Shown: positions 36,510 through 48,323 of the stretch, piece after piece
Layout: the number at the start of each line of letters is the position of its first letter
How positions within the stretch are numbered: position 1 is the first letter of the stretch
Translations under genes and position numbers: made by a program
The notes under the pieces: model-generated
Database searches by the model: none
What the model was told of the DNA's origin: nothing
The model's input: only the letters and a program-made list of their open reading frames with translations
Assembly (NCBI RefSeq): GCF_900129325.1
Contig: NZ_FQUP01000001.1
Location: forward strand, 1,530,615-1,594,614
Length of the DNA: 64,000 nucleotides
Direction: 5' to 3'
Origin: Kaistia soli DSM 19436
GTDB lineage: Bacteria; Pseudomonadota; Alphaproteobacteria; Rhizobiales; Kaistiaceae

Positions 36510-36698
36510 TCCGGCAGAACAGTAACAATTTTCTGCCACAGTCCGCAGAAAATCCGGTTTTTTTCGGCTCAGGCGTTCCCATAGGAACGAAATTGCGCCG
36601 CCAGCCTGGAAAATGGGAGTTGGTTGATCAAGAATTTCTGCAGCGCAGCAAGCTGCATGCAATGGTGCCCAAAAAATGGGCCGCTAATAATGCTGCCT

Positions 36699-37589
36699 TC
36701 AGAACTGCCAGTTTTGGGCCTTGGCCAGCATGAAGTCGCGGAAAGCCGTCACGCGGGCCGAATTCTTGAGTTCCGCTGGATAGCAGAAATAGGTCGGGAA
36801 ACTCGGGACCTGCGCTTCCGGCATCAGCTTCACGAGGGTCGATTCGTCCTCGATCATATAGTCGGGCAGAATCGCAATGCCGGTGCCGCGTTCCACCGCT
36901 GCCTTGATGGCGTAGATATTGTTGATGCGAACAATCGGCTCACGCGGATTGTCAGTCGACCGGCCGGCGATCTCAAGCCAGTTCACATCGCGGATATTGG
37001 GCGGGACCGGAACGCCGAAGGTGACGATGCGGTGATGATCGAGATCGTCGAGCGACTCGGGCTTGCCGAAGCGCTCGACATAAGCCGGCGCGGCATAGAC
37101 GTGATAGTGCGTCGTGAACAGCCGGCGCTGGATGAGGTCTGGCTGTACCGGTTGGCGGAGACGGATTGCGACATCCGCCTGTCGCATGGTGAGATCCAGT
37201 TCCTGGTCGTCGAGGATCAGATGCAGGTTCACCTGCGGATGCAGGTCGACGAATTCGTTCAGTCGCTCCGTCAGCCAGGTGGAGCCAAGGGCCACCGTCG
37301 TCGTAATCCGCAGCGTACCCGTTGGCTTCTCGCGCGAATCCGTCAGGCGGATACGGACGCCCTCGAGCTTCATCATCACGTCCTGCGACGTTCGATAGAG
37401 CAGTTCACCCTGTTCGGACAGGATGAGGCCACGGGCATGGCGATGGAAGAGCGGTACGCCGAGATCCTGTTCGAGCGCGCTGACCTGACGGCTGACGGCT
37501 GACTGGCTCATGCCGAGCGTTTCACCCGCGTGGGTGAACGACCCGGCCTGCGCCGCCGCATGGAAAATCCGCAGTTTGTCCCAATCCAT
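36699..37589 (-). CDS. lsrB: LysR-family regulator, LsrB/VtlR type
   Basis: The 296-aa protein has the LysR winged helix (DKLRIFHAAAQAGSFTHAGETLGMSQSAVSRQVSALE, seen as the blocks IFHAAAQAGSFTHAG and SQSAVSRQVSALE), a linker helix and a periplasmic-binding-like effector domain. The N-terminus and the position beside trxB match S. meliloti LsrB and Brucella VtlR, which govern oxidative-stress, envelope and symbiosis or virulence genes and, in Brucella, an AbcR sRNA. Only one cysteine is present, Cys269 in TYFCYP. It is 30 bp downstream of trxB on the same strand, allowing cotranscription. Confidence 0.88.
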   Translation of the reverse strand: MDWDKLRIFHAAAQAGSFTHAGETLGMSQSAVSRQVSALEQDLGVPLFHRHARGLILSEQGELLYRTSQDVMMKLEGVRIRLTDSREKPTGTLRITTTVALGSTWLTERLNEFVDLHPQVNLHLILDDQELDLTMRQADVAIRLRQPVQPDLIQRRLFTTHYHVYAAPAYVERFGKPESLDDLDHHRIVTFGVPVPPNIRDVNWLEIAGRSTDNPREPIVRINNIYAIKAAVERGTGIAILPDYMIEDESTLVKLMPEAQVPSFPTYFCYPAELKNSARVTAFRDFMLAKAQNWQF

Positions 37590-37619
37590 GATGCGGCCCG
37601 CCCCCCGCGGCCTTCCCGT

Positions 37620-38588
37620 CTATTCGGCCGCAACGGCCGTCATGTCCGCAACGGGATTTTCGGCAACCCAACGCTCGGCCTCGAGCGCCGCCATGCAGCC
37701 TTGTCCCGCCGCGGTCACCGCTTGGCGGAAAGTCTCGTCGGTGACGTCACCGGCCGCGAAGACGCCGGGAACGCTGGTCGCGGTCGAATCGGGCGCGGTC
37801 CAGATATAGCCGGACGCCTTCAACTGAAGCTGGTCGCGCACAATTTCGACGGCCGGCGCATGGCCGATGGCGATGAAGACGCCATGGGTTTCATGCTCGG
37901 TGATGACGCCGGTCTGGACATTCTTCAGCCTGAGACCGGTCACCGATGGCGGGAAGCCGGCCTTGCCAGTCACTTCCTCGATCACCGTGTTCCAGAGCAC
38001 CTCGACATTGTCCTTGGCCAGCAGGCGGTTCTGCAGGATGCGCTCGGCGCGGAAGTGGTCGCGCCGGTGAATGATCGTGACCTTCCGCGCGATATGAGAA
38101 AGATAAAGCGCCTCCTCGACCGCGGTGTTGCCGCCGCCGACGACATAGACGTCCTTGCCGCGATAGAAGAAGCCGTCACAGGTGGCACAGGCTGAGACAC
38201 CGAAGCCCTTGAAGCGCTGTTCGCTTTCAAGGCCGAGCCAACGTGCCTGGGCGCCGGTCGCGATGATCAGGCTGTCAGCCGTGTAGATTTCTCCGGAATC
38301 GCCCTTGAGCAGGAAGGGGCGCCGCGAGAGGTCCGCCTCGATGATGTGATCGGTCACCATGCGCGTGCCGACATGCTCGGCCTGCAGGCGCATCTGTTCC
38401 ATGAGCCATGGGCCCTGGATCACATCGGCGAAGCCGGGATAATTCTCGACATCGGTAGTGATGGTGAGCTGGCCGCCGGGCTGGACGCCGGCGATGAGCA
38501 GGGGTTCCAGCATCGCGCGCGCGGCATAGATGGCGGCGGTGTAGCCGGCGGGGCCGGAACCGATGATGATGAGCTTGGCGTGTTGCAT
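37620..38588 (-). CDS. trxB: Thioredoxin-disulfide reductase
   Basis: The 322-aa flavoprotein has the FAD-binding GSGPAGYTAAIYAARA, the redox-active CATC (Cys134-Cys137) and an NADPH-binding GGGNTAVEEAL. The C-terminal GVFAAGDVTDETFRQAVTAAGQG (given here as AAGDVTDETFRQA) binds FAD again. It reduces thioredoxin with NADPH. The gene precedes the LsrB-like regulator gene by 30 bp and diverges from the Lrp-type regulator. Confidence 0.95.
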   Translation of the reverse strand: MQHAKLIIIGSGPAGYTAAIYAARAMLEPLLIAGVQPGGQLTITTDVENYPGFADVIQGPWLMEQMRLQAEHVGTRMVTDHIIEADLSRRPFLLKGDSGEIYTADSLIIATGAQARWLGLESEQRFKGFGVSACATCDGFFYRGKDVYVVGGGNTAVEEALYLSHIARKVTIIHRRDHFRAERILQNRLLAKDNVEVLWNTVIEEVTGKAGFPPSVTGLRLKNVQTGVITEHETHGVFIAIGHAPAVEIVRDQLQLKASGYIWTAPDSTATSVPGVFAAGDVTDETFRQAVTAAGQGCMAALEAERWVAENPVADMTAVAAE

Positions 38589-38795
38589 GATGCGCCTGAG
38601 ATGGTGACGGCCGGCCGTTTCGTGAAGTCCGGAAGTCTAGAGGGTTGAGCACAGCGCATGCAAGGCGCCGAGCTATGCAATCCTGTGCGTTCTCGCGAAC
38701 AATTGTTTCCGAATCATGGCGCAATCGGCGAGAATCGGCGAAAGCGGCGGGCCGGCGTCGCCGCGAAGCGGTTTGCTCCGGCCGGAGGCACTCGT

Positions 38796-39260
38796 GTGAA
38801 GGCCAATCTCGACGCCATCGACTGGAATATCCTCAAGGAATTGCAGGACGATGGTCGCATTACCAATGTCGAACTCGCGCGGCGGGTTGGCATTTCCGCG
38901 CCGCCTTGCCTGCGCCGCATGCGCGCGCTGGAAGAGGCCGGCATAGTCACCGGCTATCGCGCGCTCGTCGACGAAAAGGCGCTCGGCTTCGATGTGACGA
39001 TGTTCGCGATGGTCGGACTTTCGAGCCAGGCCGAAGCCGATCTCAACGCCTTTGCAGCACGCGTCAAGGATTGGGCCGTCGTCCGTGAGTGCTACATGCT
39101 CTCGGGAGAGGCGGACTTCATCCTCAAATGCGTGGCGCCGACCCTGCGCGCGTTCCAGGGGTTCATCGAAGAGCTGACCGGCGCGGCCAATGTCGCGAGC
39201 GTCAAGACCTCGCTGACCATCCGCCGCATCAAGGACGCCCCAATCGTTCCGATCGCCTAG
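38796..39260 (+). CDS. Lrp/AsnC family transcriptional regulator
   Basis: From GTG 38796 (GGAGG 7 bases upstream) the product is 154 aa with the AsnC-type winged helix (DWNILKELQDDGRITNVELARRVGIS, seen in the blocks ILKELQDDGRITN and ELARRVGIS, then PPCLRRMRALEEAGIVTGY) and the RAM effector domain (ECYMLSGEADFILK). It probably senses an amino acid. Its position beside trxB/lsrB is shared with rhizobia. The stop interlocks with the convergent AAC(3)-family gene. Confidence 0.9.
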   Translation: MKANLDAIDWNILKELQDDGRITNVELARRVGISAPPCLRRMRALEEAGIVTGYRALVDEKALGFDVTMFAMVGLSSQAEADLNAFAARVKDWAVVRECYMLSGEADFILKCVAPTLRAFQGFIEELTGAANVASVKTSLTIRRIKDAPIVPIA

Positions 39261-40069
39261 CTGGCGCGTCGCTCCATCCACGAAACGGCGAATGCGACGA
39301 TCGGTGCCGCCTCGACGAGGATCGCTTGGGCGCTGCCGATTTGCCCGCGCGATCCGGCACCGGTCGCAAGATAGTCCTCGACGATCTCACCGAAATAGTC
39401 CGGCTCGAAGGCCGCGACGACCGGATCGCCGGTGTCGAATTCCTCGACCATCCGCCAGACGGTTCCTCCCGGCGATGCGAACGGGACCTCGACGCGGCGA
39501 ATGCGCTTACCGGGGAGGCGGGCGAGATGTTCCGCGTGATGCAGCAGCGTCATCGTGTCGAGCGGCGCCCCAACATTGAGCACCTTGCCGCCGGCTGCCA
39601 CCAGCTTTGCGAAGGGTGAGCCTTCGCCATAGCCATAGTCGAGTGGGTGATCGGTCGTCAGATACTCCGAACGCGCGCCGAGGGCGACGACTGACGCGCC
39701 GGGATTGCCGCTCCGCGCGGCGCCTGGCGTCGTACGGAGAAACTCCGGCAGGATGCCGTTGTGGCGGATCGCGCGGGAACGAAGCGGATCGAAGGGCGGG
39801 ACATGTGGTCGCCAGTCCTCGGGCATGTGGCCGTCGGCGTCCAGCAATTCGTCATAGGCACCGTCCCAGTCAGTATAGGCGAGGATGGTCCCCTCGGTGC
39901 CGACGGTGTCGAGAAGGGCGCCGATCAGCGCGTCCGGGCCGCTCAGCAATCGTCCCACCCGCCCCATGGCTGCATGCACCATGACGGTATCGCCAGTTCG
40001 AATGCCCAGCCGCGCGCAATCGGCGGCAAGGTCGGCGCGGGTCAGAAAGGGACGGGGGCTCTCAGTCAT
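39257..40069 (-). CDS. AAC(3)-family N-acetyltransferase
   Basis: The 270-aa product has AAC(3) family sequence: VMVHAAMGRVGRLLSGPDALIGALLD at the start (as VMVHAAMGRVG and GPDALIGALL), GTILAYTDWDG, the active-site region ARSGNPGASVVALG, and GGKVLNVGAPLDTMTLLHHAEHLA, where His residues are expected. The family contains aminoglycoside 3-N-acetyltransferases but also many chromosomal members with other or unknown substrates, so resistance is not implied. ATG 40069 is preferred to an in-frame TTG at 40090. Confidence 0.82.
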   Translation of the reverse strand: MTESPRPFLTRADLAADCARLGIRTGDTVMVHAAMGRVGRLLSGPDALIGALLDTVGTEGTILAYTDWDGAYDELLDADGHMPEDWRPHVPPFDPLRSRAIRHNGILPEFLRTTPGAARSGNPGASVVALGARSEYLTTDHPLDYGYGEGSPFAKLVAAGGKVLNVGAPLDTMTLLHHAEHLARLPGKRIRRVEVPFASPGGTVWRMVEEFDTGDPVVAAFEPDYFGEIVEDYLATGAGSRGQIGSAQAILVEAAPIVAFAVSWMERRAS

Positions 40070-40132
40070 GAAAGCAGATGCAGGCGGCAACGGGACATCC
40101 GCTCCGACAATGGCCGGAGCGGATGGAAGAGG

Positions 40133-40606
40133 TCAGCGGAAGCCGACTTCGAGGATCTCGTAGGAACGCTCGCCGCCCGGGGCCTGCACGGCGACTGTGT
40201 CGCCGACGGACTTGCCGATGAGGGCGCGGGAAATCGGCGAGGAGATCGAGATGCGGCCGGCCTTCACATCGGCCTCGAGATCGCCGACGATCTGATAGGT
40301 CTTCTCTTCCTCGGTGTCCTCGTCGACCAGCTTCACAGTGGCGCCGAACTTCACCGTCTTCCCAGAGAGCTTGCCGACATCGATGATCTCGGCGCGCGAC
40401 AGCTTGTCCTCAAGCTCCGCGATGCGGCCCTCGTTGAGGCTCTGGGCCTCTTTGGCGGCATGATATTCCGCGTTCTCGGAAAGATCGCCATGGGCGCGCG
40501 CCTCGGAGATCGCCGCGATGATGCGCGGACGTTCCTCGGAGGATAGACGCTTCAGCTCGCGCTCGAGCGCGGCATGGCCCGGCGCCGTCATCGGAACCTT
40601 TTCCAT
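40133..40606 (-). CDS. greA: Transcription elongation factor GreA
   Basis: The 157-aa product has the N-terminal coiled coil with the acidic tip ([17 protein letters not shown], which reaches into the RNA polymerase secondary channel) and a C-terminal FKBP-like domain ([14 protein letters not shown]). It stimulates transcript cleavage in backtracked RNA polymerase. ATG 40606 is chosen over the extension to 40675, which lacks family sequence. Confidence 0.95.
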   Translation of the reverse strand: MEKVPMTAPGHAALERELKRLSSEERPRIIAAISEARAHGDLSENAEYHAAKEAQSLNEGRIAELEDKLSRAEIIDVGKLSGKTVKFGATVKLVDEDTEEEKTYQIVGDLEADVKAGRISISSPISRALIGKSVGDTVAVQAPGGERSYEILEVGFR

Positions 40607-40864
40607 GGTGTTCCAAGCCTTTTCTTCGTCTTGGCGCCCGCGATCTGTCCGCGAGAGCACAATATTTCCCGGCACCGGCCCTTAAGGGCCAGTCCCTTGG
40701 CGTGATCAACGACTGCGACTTAGGAAGCGCGCACCGACGCTTCAAGCGGGCGGACGCCTCCGGCCGGGCGCTGCCGCAGCAGTCCCGAACACCAAGTGTC
40801 CTCTACCAAGGCGGCGAGTGCAAGAGGCGCGACGCCGTGAAAAGGCGGCTTTGTGCCAATTAGG

Positions 40865-40892
40865 CCGCCCGCCATTCGGATGAAGCGGGCGG
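40865..40892. terminator. Distal hairpin after carB
   Basis: CCGCCCGC and GCGGGCGG form an 8-bp stem with a 12-base loop. TTTC follows on the plus strand, so it could also stop readthrough toward carB. Confidence 0.45.
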
Positions 40893-40922
40893 TTTCATCG
40901 TGGAATAGAGAGCCGCCTTCAC

Positions 40923-40942
40923 GGCCGGGCCAGAGCCCGGCC
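40923..40942 (-). terminator. Hairpin directly after carB
   Basis: GGCCGGGC-CAGA-GCCCGGCC is a perfect 8-bp stem with a 4-base loop, 28 bp beyond the carB stop. No T-run. Confidence 0.55.
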
Positions 40943-40969
40943 GAACTTCCGGATTATGCGCGCCTTACC

Positions 40970-44281
<3,312 letters not shown>

Positions 44282-44512
44282 GTCGTCTCGCGCGTGGCAA
44301 AAAACCCGGCGCGGCGTTCCGCTCGGGTTCCTGGCTAAGGTCTTTCAGGCTAGAGCGGGCTTATAGGGGAAAAGGTGGGGAGGGGGAACCCCCGGAACCT
44401 TGCAGCCGTGACGGGCTTGATGCGCTGTGGGCAGCGGCAGTACCGTGCATTCCAGCAGGGGCGCCGCCGGAACAGTGGTCGTGGCGCGTGCCACGCTTCG
44501 GGGGATAATGAT

Positions 44513-45442
44513 ATGCGGCTCGGCGGACAGCGCGAATCCAGCAATGTCGAGGATCGCCGCGGTGATAGCGGCGGGCTCGGCGGTGGCGGCTATCGTCAGG
44601 CGGGCATGGGCAGGGGCATCCCGCTCCGCGGTGGCTCGCTCGTCACAATCGCGGTCCTGATCGGCATCGGGTATTTCGTTTTCGGGATCAATCCGCTCCA
44701 GATGTTGGCCATGTTGACGGGCGGCGACAGCTATACACAGAGCGAAAGCACCCAGCCATCATCACCATCGACTCCTTCCCAGACCTCGACCAATGGCGGC
44801 GCGTCCGACGCCGGCAAGACCTTCGTCGCCAAGGTGCTGGGAAGCACCGAGGATGTCTGGACCGATATCTTCGCCGCCAGCAATCGCAGCTACAAGCCAA
44901 CGCCGCTGGTGCTGTTTAGCGGCCAGATCGGTTCGGCCTGCGGTGCGGCCAGCGCCGCTTCGGGTCCGTTCTATTGCCCGAACGATGGCAAGGTCTATAT
45001 CGACCTGGCCTTCTATGACGAGCTCAAGAGTCGCTTCGGCGCGCCGGGCGATTTCGCGCAGGCCTATGTGATCGCGCATGAGGTTGGCCATCACGTGCAG
45101 GATCTCATCGGCGTGTTGCCCGAATTCAACCGCCAGCGCCAGTCGGCCAGCCGCTCCGAGGCCAACGAAATGTCAGTGCGCGTCGAACTGCAGGCCGACT
45201 GCTTCGCCGGGATCTGGGCCAACAAGACGGACCAGAAGGGCATGCTGGAGGCAGGTGACATCGACGAGGCGCTGAATGCCGCGACGCAGATCGGCGACGA
45301 CACCATCCAAAAGCGCAGCCAGGGCTATGTTGTGCCGGACAGCTTCACGCACGGCACCTCGGCTCAGCGGAGCGCCTGGTTCAAGCGCGGCTATCAAACT
45401 GGCGACATGAAGTCCTGCGACACGTTTTCGGGCGATATCTAG
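44513..45442 (+). CDS. Neutral zinc metallopeptidase, YpfJ family
   Basis: The 309-aa product has a Gly/Arg-rich N-terminus, one membrane helix (about 42-60), a Ser/Thr/Pro linker and a peptidase domain with the zinc site HEVGHHVQDL (His189, Glu190, His193) and GPFYCPNDGKVYIDL. NEMSVRVELQADCFAGIWA carries the third ligand region. The catalytic domain should face the periplasm. Its substrate is unknown. GGGG lies 8 bases before the ATG. It is followed 6 bp later by a DUF1003 gene. Confidence 0.9.
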   Translation: MRLGGQRESSNVEDRRGDSGGLGGGGYRQAGMGRGIPLRGGSLVTIAVLIGIGYFVFGINPLQMLAMLTGGDSYTQSESTQPSSPSTPSQTSTNGGASDAGKTFVAKVLGSTEDVWTDIFAASNRSYKPTPLVLFSGQIGSACGAASAASGPFYCPNDGKVYIDLAFYDELKSRFGAPGDFAQAYVIAHEVGHHVQDLIGVLPEFNRQRQSASRSEANEMSVRVELQADCFAGIWANKTDQKGMLEAGDIDEALNAATQIGDDTIQKRSQGYVVPDSFTHGTSAQRSAWFKRGYQTGDMKSCDTFSGDI

Positions 45443-45448
45443 GCGCAG

Positions 45449-46075
45449 ATGAGCGATCTCGCGATCCGCGAGCTGGCCGAACGGCTGCTCGCCAATGGCA
45501 CGGCCAGCCTCTCGGCGCATGATCGCAAATTGCTGGAGCAGGTGGCGCGTCGCCAGACTGTGACGCGCAACGTCAACCGCGAATTCGAACAACAGCTTAC
45601 CTTCGGTGAGCGACTGTCCGATCAGGTTGCGGCGATCGGCGGGTCCTGGGGCTTCATCGTCGCCTTCGGCCTCATCATTCTCGGATGGGTCGCTCTGAAC
45701 TCCATCCTGCTCGTCGAATGGGGGCGACCCTTCGATCCCTATCCCTATATCTTTCTCAACTTGATGCTTTCGATGGTTGCTGCGATTCAGGCGCCGATCA
45801 TCATGATGTCGCAGAACAGACAGGCCAATAAGGACCGTCTGGCTGCGCAGCTCGATTATGAAGTCAATCTCCGGTCCGAGATCGAGATCGCGGAATTGCG
45901 TGAAAAGCTTGAGCACCTGCGCACAAACGAGCTGACGACGATTCTCTCGCGCATAGAGAGCGCCCTTGGCGAGCACTTTGCCGAAGACGAGGCGCGGGAG
46001 GCCCGGTTGGCTGAAGCGGCCGCGGCAATCGCGGTCGAGGCGCTGGCTCCTGGTCACAAGCCGAACGCCCCCTGA
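45449..46075 (+). CDS. DUF1003 membrane protein
   Basis: The 208-aa protein has two adjacent membrane helices (IGGSWGFIVAFGLIILGWVAL as its first part, and PYIFLNLMLSMVAAIQAPIIMM as its second) separated by a short loop with FDPYP. This is the DUF1003 signature including the conserved QNRQANKDR after helix 2. A C-terminal coiled coil follows. Function unknown. The 6-bp gap to the metallopeptidase gene suggests one operon. Confidence 0.9.
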   Translation: MSDLAIRELAERLLANGTASLSAHDRKLLEQVARRQTVTRNVNREFEQQLTFGERLSDQVAAIGGSWGFIVAFGLIILGWVALNSILLVEWGRPFDPYPYIFLNLMLSMVAAIQAPIIMMSQNRQANKDRLAAQLDYEVNLRSEIEIAELREKLEHLRTNELTTILSRIESALGEHFAEDEAREARLAEAAAAIAVEALAPGHKPNAP

Positions 46076-46097
46076 AGATAACCACCACGGAAATTAC

Positions 46098-46157
46098 AAG
46101 TCGAGCATATGATATGCTTGACTTATGAAAATTGAGGTCGATATGTAGGTAACTACA
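46098..46157 (+). promoter_or_regulatory. MarR-type operators over the efflux operon promoter
   Basis: A 13-bp inverted repeat with one mismatch and a 1-base spacer (AAGTCGAGCATAT-g-ATATGCTTGACTT) occupies 46098-46124. A second one, TGTAG-gtaa-CTACA, occupies 46144-46157. TTGACT (46118-46123) in the first and TATGTA (46142-46147) partly in the second are 18 bp apart and look like the -35 and -10 boxes. A repressor bound at either palindrome would block RNA polymerase. Confidence 0.7.
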
Positions 46158-46183
46158 ATTAAGGCGTCCTATTCGAGATCACC

Positions 46184-46651
46184 ATGGCAGTTCCCACGGA
46201 TTTCCTCGCTACGCTGTCGCAAGTCAGCCGCTTGTTGCGCACCTATTGCGACCAGCGGTTCCGGCGTCTCGACCTGACGCTTGCCCGCGGCCGCGTCATG
46301 CTCCAGCTCGCCAAGGCGCGCAGCACCATGACGCAGACCGAGCTGACGGCGCTGCTCGATGTCGAGCATCCGACCGCCGTTCGCCTCTTCGATGGCCTCG
46401 AGCAGGCCCATCTGATCGAGCGCCGCGCGGTTGTCGGTGATCGCCGCGCCAAGGAGATCGTGCTCACCGAGACCGGCCGGCCCGTCGCAGAGCGCGTTTC
46501 CATCGCGATCGATGAGATCGCCGCCGCTGTCGTCGCGGGCATCGATCCGGGCGAACTAGCAATTGCCGACCGCGTCCTGACGCAGATTCTCGCCAATATC
46601 GCGGGGCTGGCGCGCGAGGCCGACATCCGCTCCGCCGAGGTCGCCCAATGA
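46184..46651 (+). CDS. MarR family transcriptional regulator
   Basis: The 155-aa protein has the MarR winged helix: RVMLQLAKARSTMTQTELTALLDVEHPTAVRLFDGLE (as the blocks MTQTELTALLDVEHPTA and VRLFDGLE), followed by the wing VVGDRRAKEIVLTETGRP. It is the first gene of an efflux operon. Its stop overlaps the exporter start by 4 bp (ATGA). Palindromes over the promoter suggest autorepression that is lifted by an exported compound. Confidence 0.92.
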   Translation: MAVPTDFLATLSQVSRLLRTYCDQRFRRLDLTLARGRVMLQLAKARSTMTQTELTALLDVEHPTAVRLFDGLEQAHLIERRAVVGDRRAKEIVLTETGRPVAERVSIAIDEIAAAVVAGIDPGELAIADRVLTQILANIAGLAREADIRSAEVAQ

Positions 46652-48306
46652 GCGCTGCACTTGCCCTTGCACCGGAGGAGGAGACCCCGCGGCAACCTCT
46701 GCCCGTCGCGACCCCGCCTGCCGCACCTCTTCCGGCGACGGCTGCGATCCCGGCCTGGCGCGTCGTCCTCTATGGCGCGGCCTCGGTCTTCCTCGGCGTG
46801 ACGCAGGGTCTCGGCATCAACCTCGTCACTGCCAATCTTTCCGGCATCCAAGGCTCGCTCGGCGTCACGCAGATCGAAAGCAACTGGCTGATTGCGGCTT
46901 ATATGTCGACCAACCTGGCCGGTACGATCCTGCTCTACAAGGTGCGTACCGAGTTCGGCCTTCGCCGCTTCGCGGAGCTGGGCCTGCTCGTCTATGTGCT
47001 GGTGACGGCGGCTCATCTTTTCGCGGACGATCTCAGATCCGCTGTCGTGGTGCGGGCCGCGATGGGCGTCGCCGCCGCGCCGCTGTCGACGCTTGCCTTC
47101 TTCTACATGCTTGAAGTGATGAAGCCGGCGAAGAAGCTGACCGTTGGCATCTGCTTCGGCTTGCTCGGCGGTCAGATCGCCGTCCCGCTCGCGCGCGTCA
47201 TCTCGCCGGATCTGCTCGAGCTCGGACGTTGGCATGGCCTCTATCTGCTTGAGACGGGCCTTGCTCTGATGAGCCTCGCCATCGTCTTCCTGCTGCCGAT
47301 CAGCCATCCGCCGCGTCAGAAAGTGTTCGATCGCCTCGATCTCCTCAGCTTCCCGTTGCTGGCGATCGGCTCCGGCGCCTTTGCCGTGCTGTTGACCCTC
47401 GGCCGGCTCTACTGGTGGTTCGACACGCCGTGGCTCGGCGTTCTCGCTGCCATTGGCATTCTGGCGCTGACCGCTGTGCTGATCCTCGAATCGCAGCGTG
47501 CTCATCCGATGATCGACCTCAAATGGCTGTCCAGTTCGGAAATGCTGATCTTCGCCGGATCGCTGCTGGTCTTCCGCCTGCTGCTGGCCGAACAGACGAC
47601 AGGCGTGGTCGGCCTCTTCACCTCGCTCGGGCTTTTGAACGATCAGCTCGCGATGCTCTACTGGATCATCCTCGGCGCGACAGTGAGCGGACTCGTCGTC
47701 ACCAGCCTGCTGATGGGACCGGGTCGCACACCGGCCATCCACCTGACCGCGCTGGTGCTGATCGCCTCCGCCGCCTTCCTCGATTCGCACGCGACCAATC
47801 TTTCGCGGCCAGCGCAGTTCTATGTCACGCAGGCCATGATGGCCTTTGCCGGCGCCATGTTCCTGCCACCCGCCCTTCAGGTCGGCTTCGGACAGGCGCT
47901 GGCGCGCGGCGGCAATGCGATCGTCAGTTTTCTGATCGTCTTCATCGGCACGCAGACGCTTGGCGGCCTTATCGGCTCGGCCGCGCTCGGCACTTTCGTC
48001 ACCATGCGTGAGAAGTTCCATTCCAGCGCGCTCGTTGAGCATCTGACGGCGGTCAACCCGTTCGTCGTCCAGCGGGTCCAGGCCTATGCAGGCGCCTATG
48101 GCAAGGTGCTGTCAGACCCCGCGCTGCGCAGCGCCGAAGGGGCCATCCTGCTCGGCAGGGCCGCAACGCAGGAGGCAACCGTCCTCGCCTACGACGATCT
48201 CTTCCTGCTGATCGCCGTGCTCGCTGTCTGCGCCATGTTCGTCCTGATCTCCCATCAGATCGTCATCTCCTGGCGCGCCGCACCGCCAGCCCTGGCGAGC
48301 GTTTGA
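46648..48306 (+). CDS. MFS exporter, DHA2/EmrB-type
   Basis: The 552-aa membrane protein has about 14 helices, starting near residue 30, and an N-terminal Ala/Pro-rich tail. LNLVTANLSGIQGSLGVTQIESNW-type sequence (seen as NLVTANLSGIQGSLGVTQ) and GGQIAVPLARVISP are consistent with the EmrB branch. The HlyD-type gene immediately downstream would extend export across the outer membrane, presumably with a TolC-like protein not found in this window. The substrate is unknown. Confidence 0.9.
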   Translation: MSAALALAPEEETPRQPLPVATPPAAPLPATAAIPAWRVVLYGAASVFLGVTQGLGINLVTANLSGIQGSLGVTQIESNWLIAAYMSTNLAGTILLYKVRTEFGLRRFAELGLLVYVLVTAAHLFADDLRSAVVVRAAMGVAAAPLSTLAFFYMLEVMKPAKKLTVGICFGLLGGQIAVPLARVISPDLLELGRWHGLYLLETGLALMSLAIVFLLPISHPPRQKVFDRLDLLSFPLLAIGSGAFAVLLTLGRLYWWFDTPWLGVLAAIGILALTAVLILESQRAHPMIDLKWLSSSEMLIFAGSLLVFRLLLAEQTTGVVGLFTSLGLLNDQLAMLYWIILGATVSGLVVTSLLMGPGRTPAIHLTALVLIASAAFLDSHATNLSRPAQFYVTQAMMAFAGAMFLPPALQVGFGQALARGGNAIVSFLIVFIGTQTLGGLIGSAALGTFVTMREKFHSSALVEHLTAVNPFVVQRVQAYAGAYGKVLSDPALRSAEGAILLGRAATQEATVLAYDDLFLLIAVLAVCAMFVLISHQIVISWRAAPPALASV

Positions 48307-48323
48307 AACCAAGAAGAACCATC

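Larger units (their letters stand above)
36195..36698. other. Gene-free interval between msrP and the LysR gene
   Basis: No convincing protein gene lies in these 504 bp; the open frames here are short and lack family sequence. It holds the msrP terminator (36210-36230), the putative AbcR-type sRNA with its own terminator (36303-36443), a candidate promoter (-10 at 36450-36455), a perfect AATGCAT-N7-ATGCATT inverted repeat (36489-36509), a small hairpin CGTTCC-cata-GGAACG (36574-36589) and a weak hairpin GCCCA/TGGGC (36667-36681) near the LysR stop. Confidence 0.8.
40607..40969. other. greA upstream region and carB 3' region
   Basis: There is no credible gene in this 363-bp gap. For greA on the minus strand, TTGAAG (plus 40740-40745) and TAAGTC (plus 40717-40722) are 17 bp apart and form a possible promoter. 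Two hairpins for the carB 3' end are listed separately. Confidence 0.5.

Noticed and set aside
36337-36582. 81-codon minus-strand frame ending at the sRNA terminator
   Set aside because: It runs through all three sRNA hairpins, has no ribosome binding site and its sequence matches no family I know; the RNA structures explain the interval better.
46243-48042. 599-codon minus-strand open frame
   Set aside because: Antisense to the MarR and MFS genes; its His/Asp/Arg-rich composition is not protein-like.
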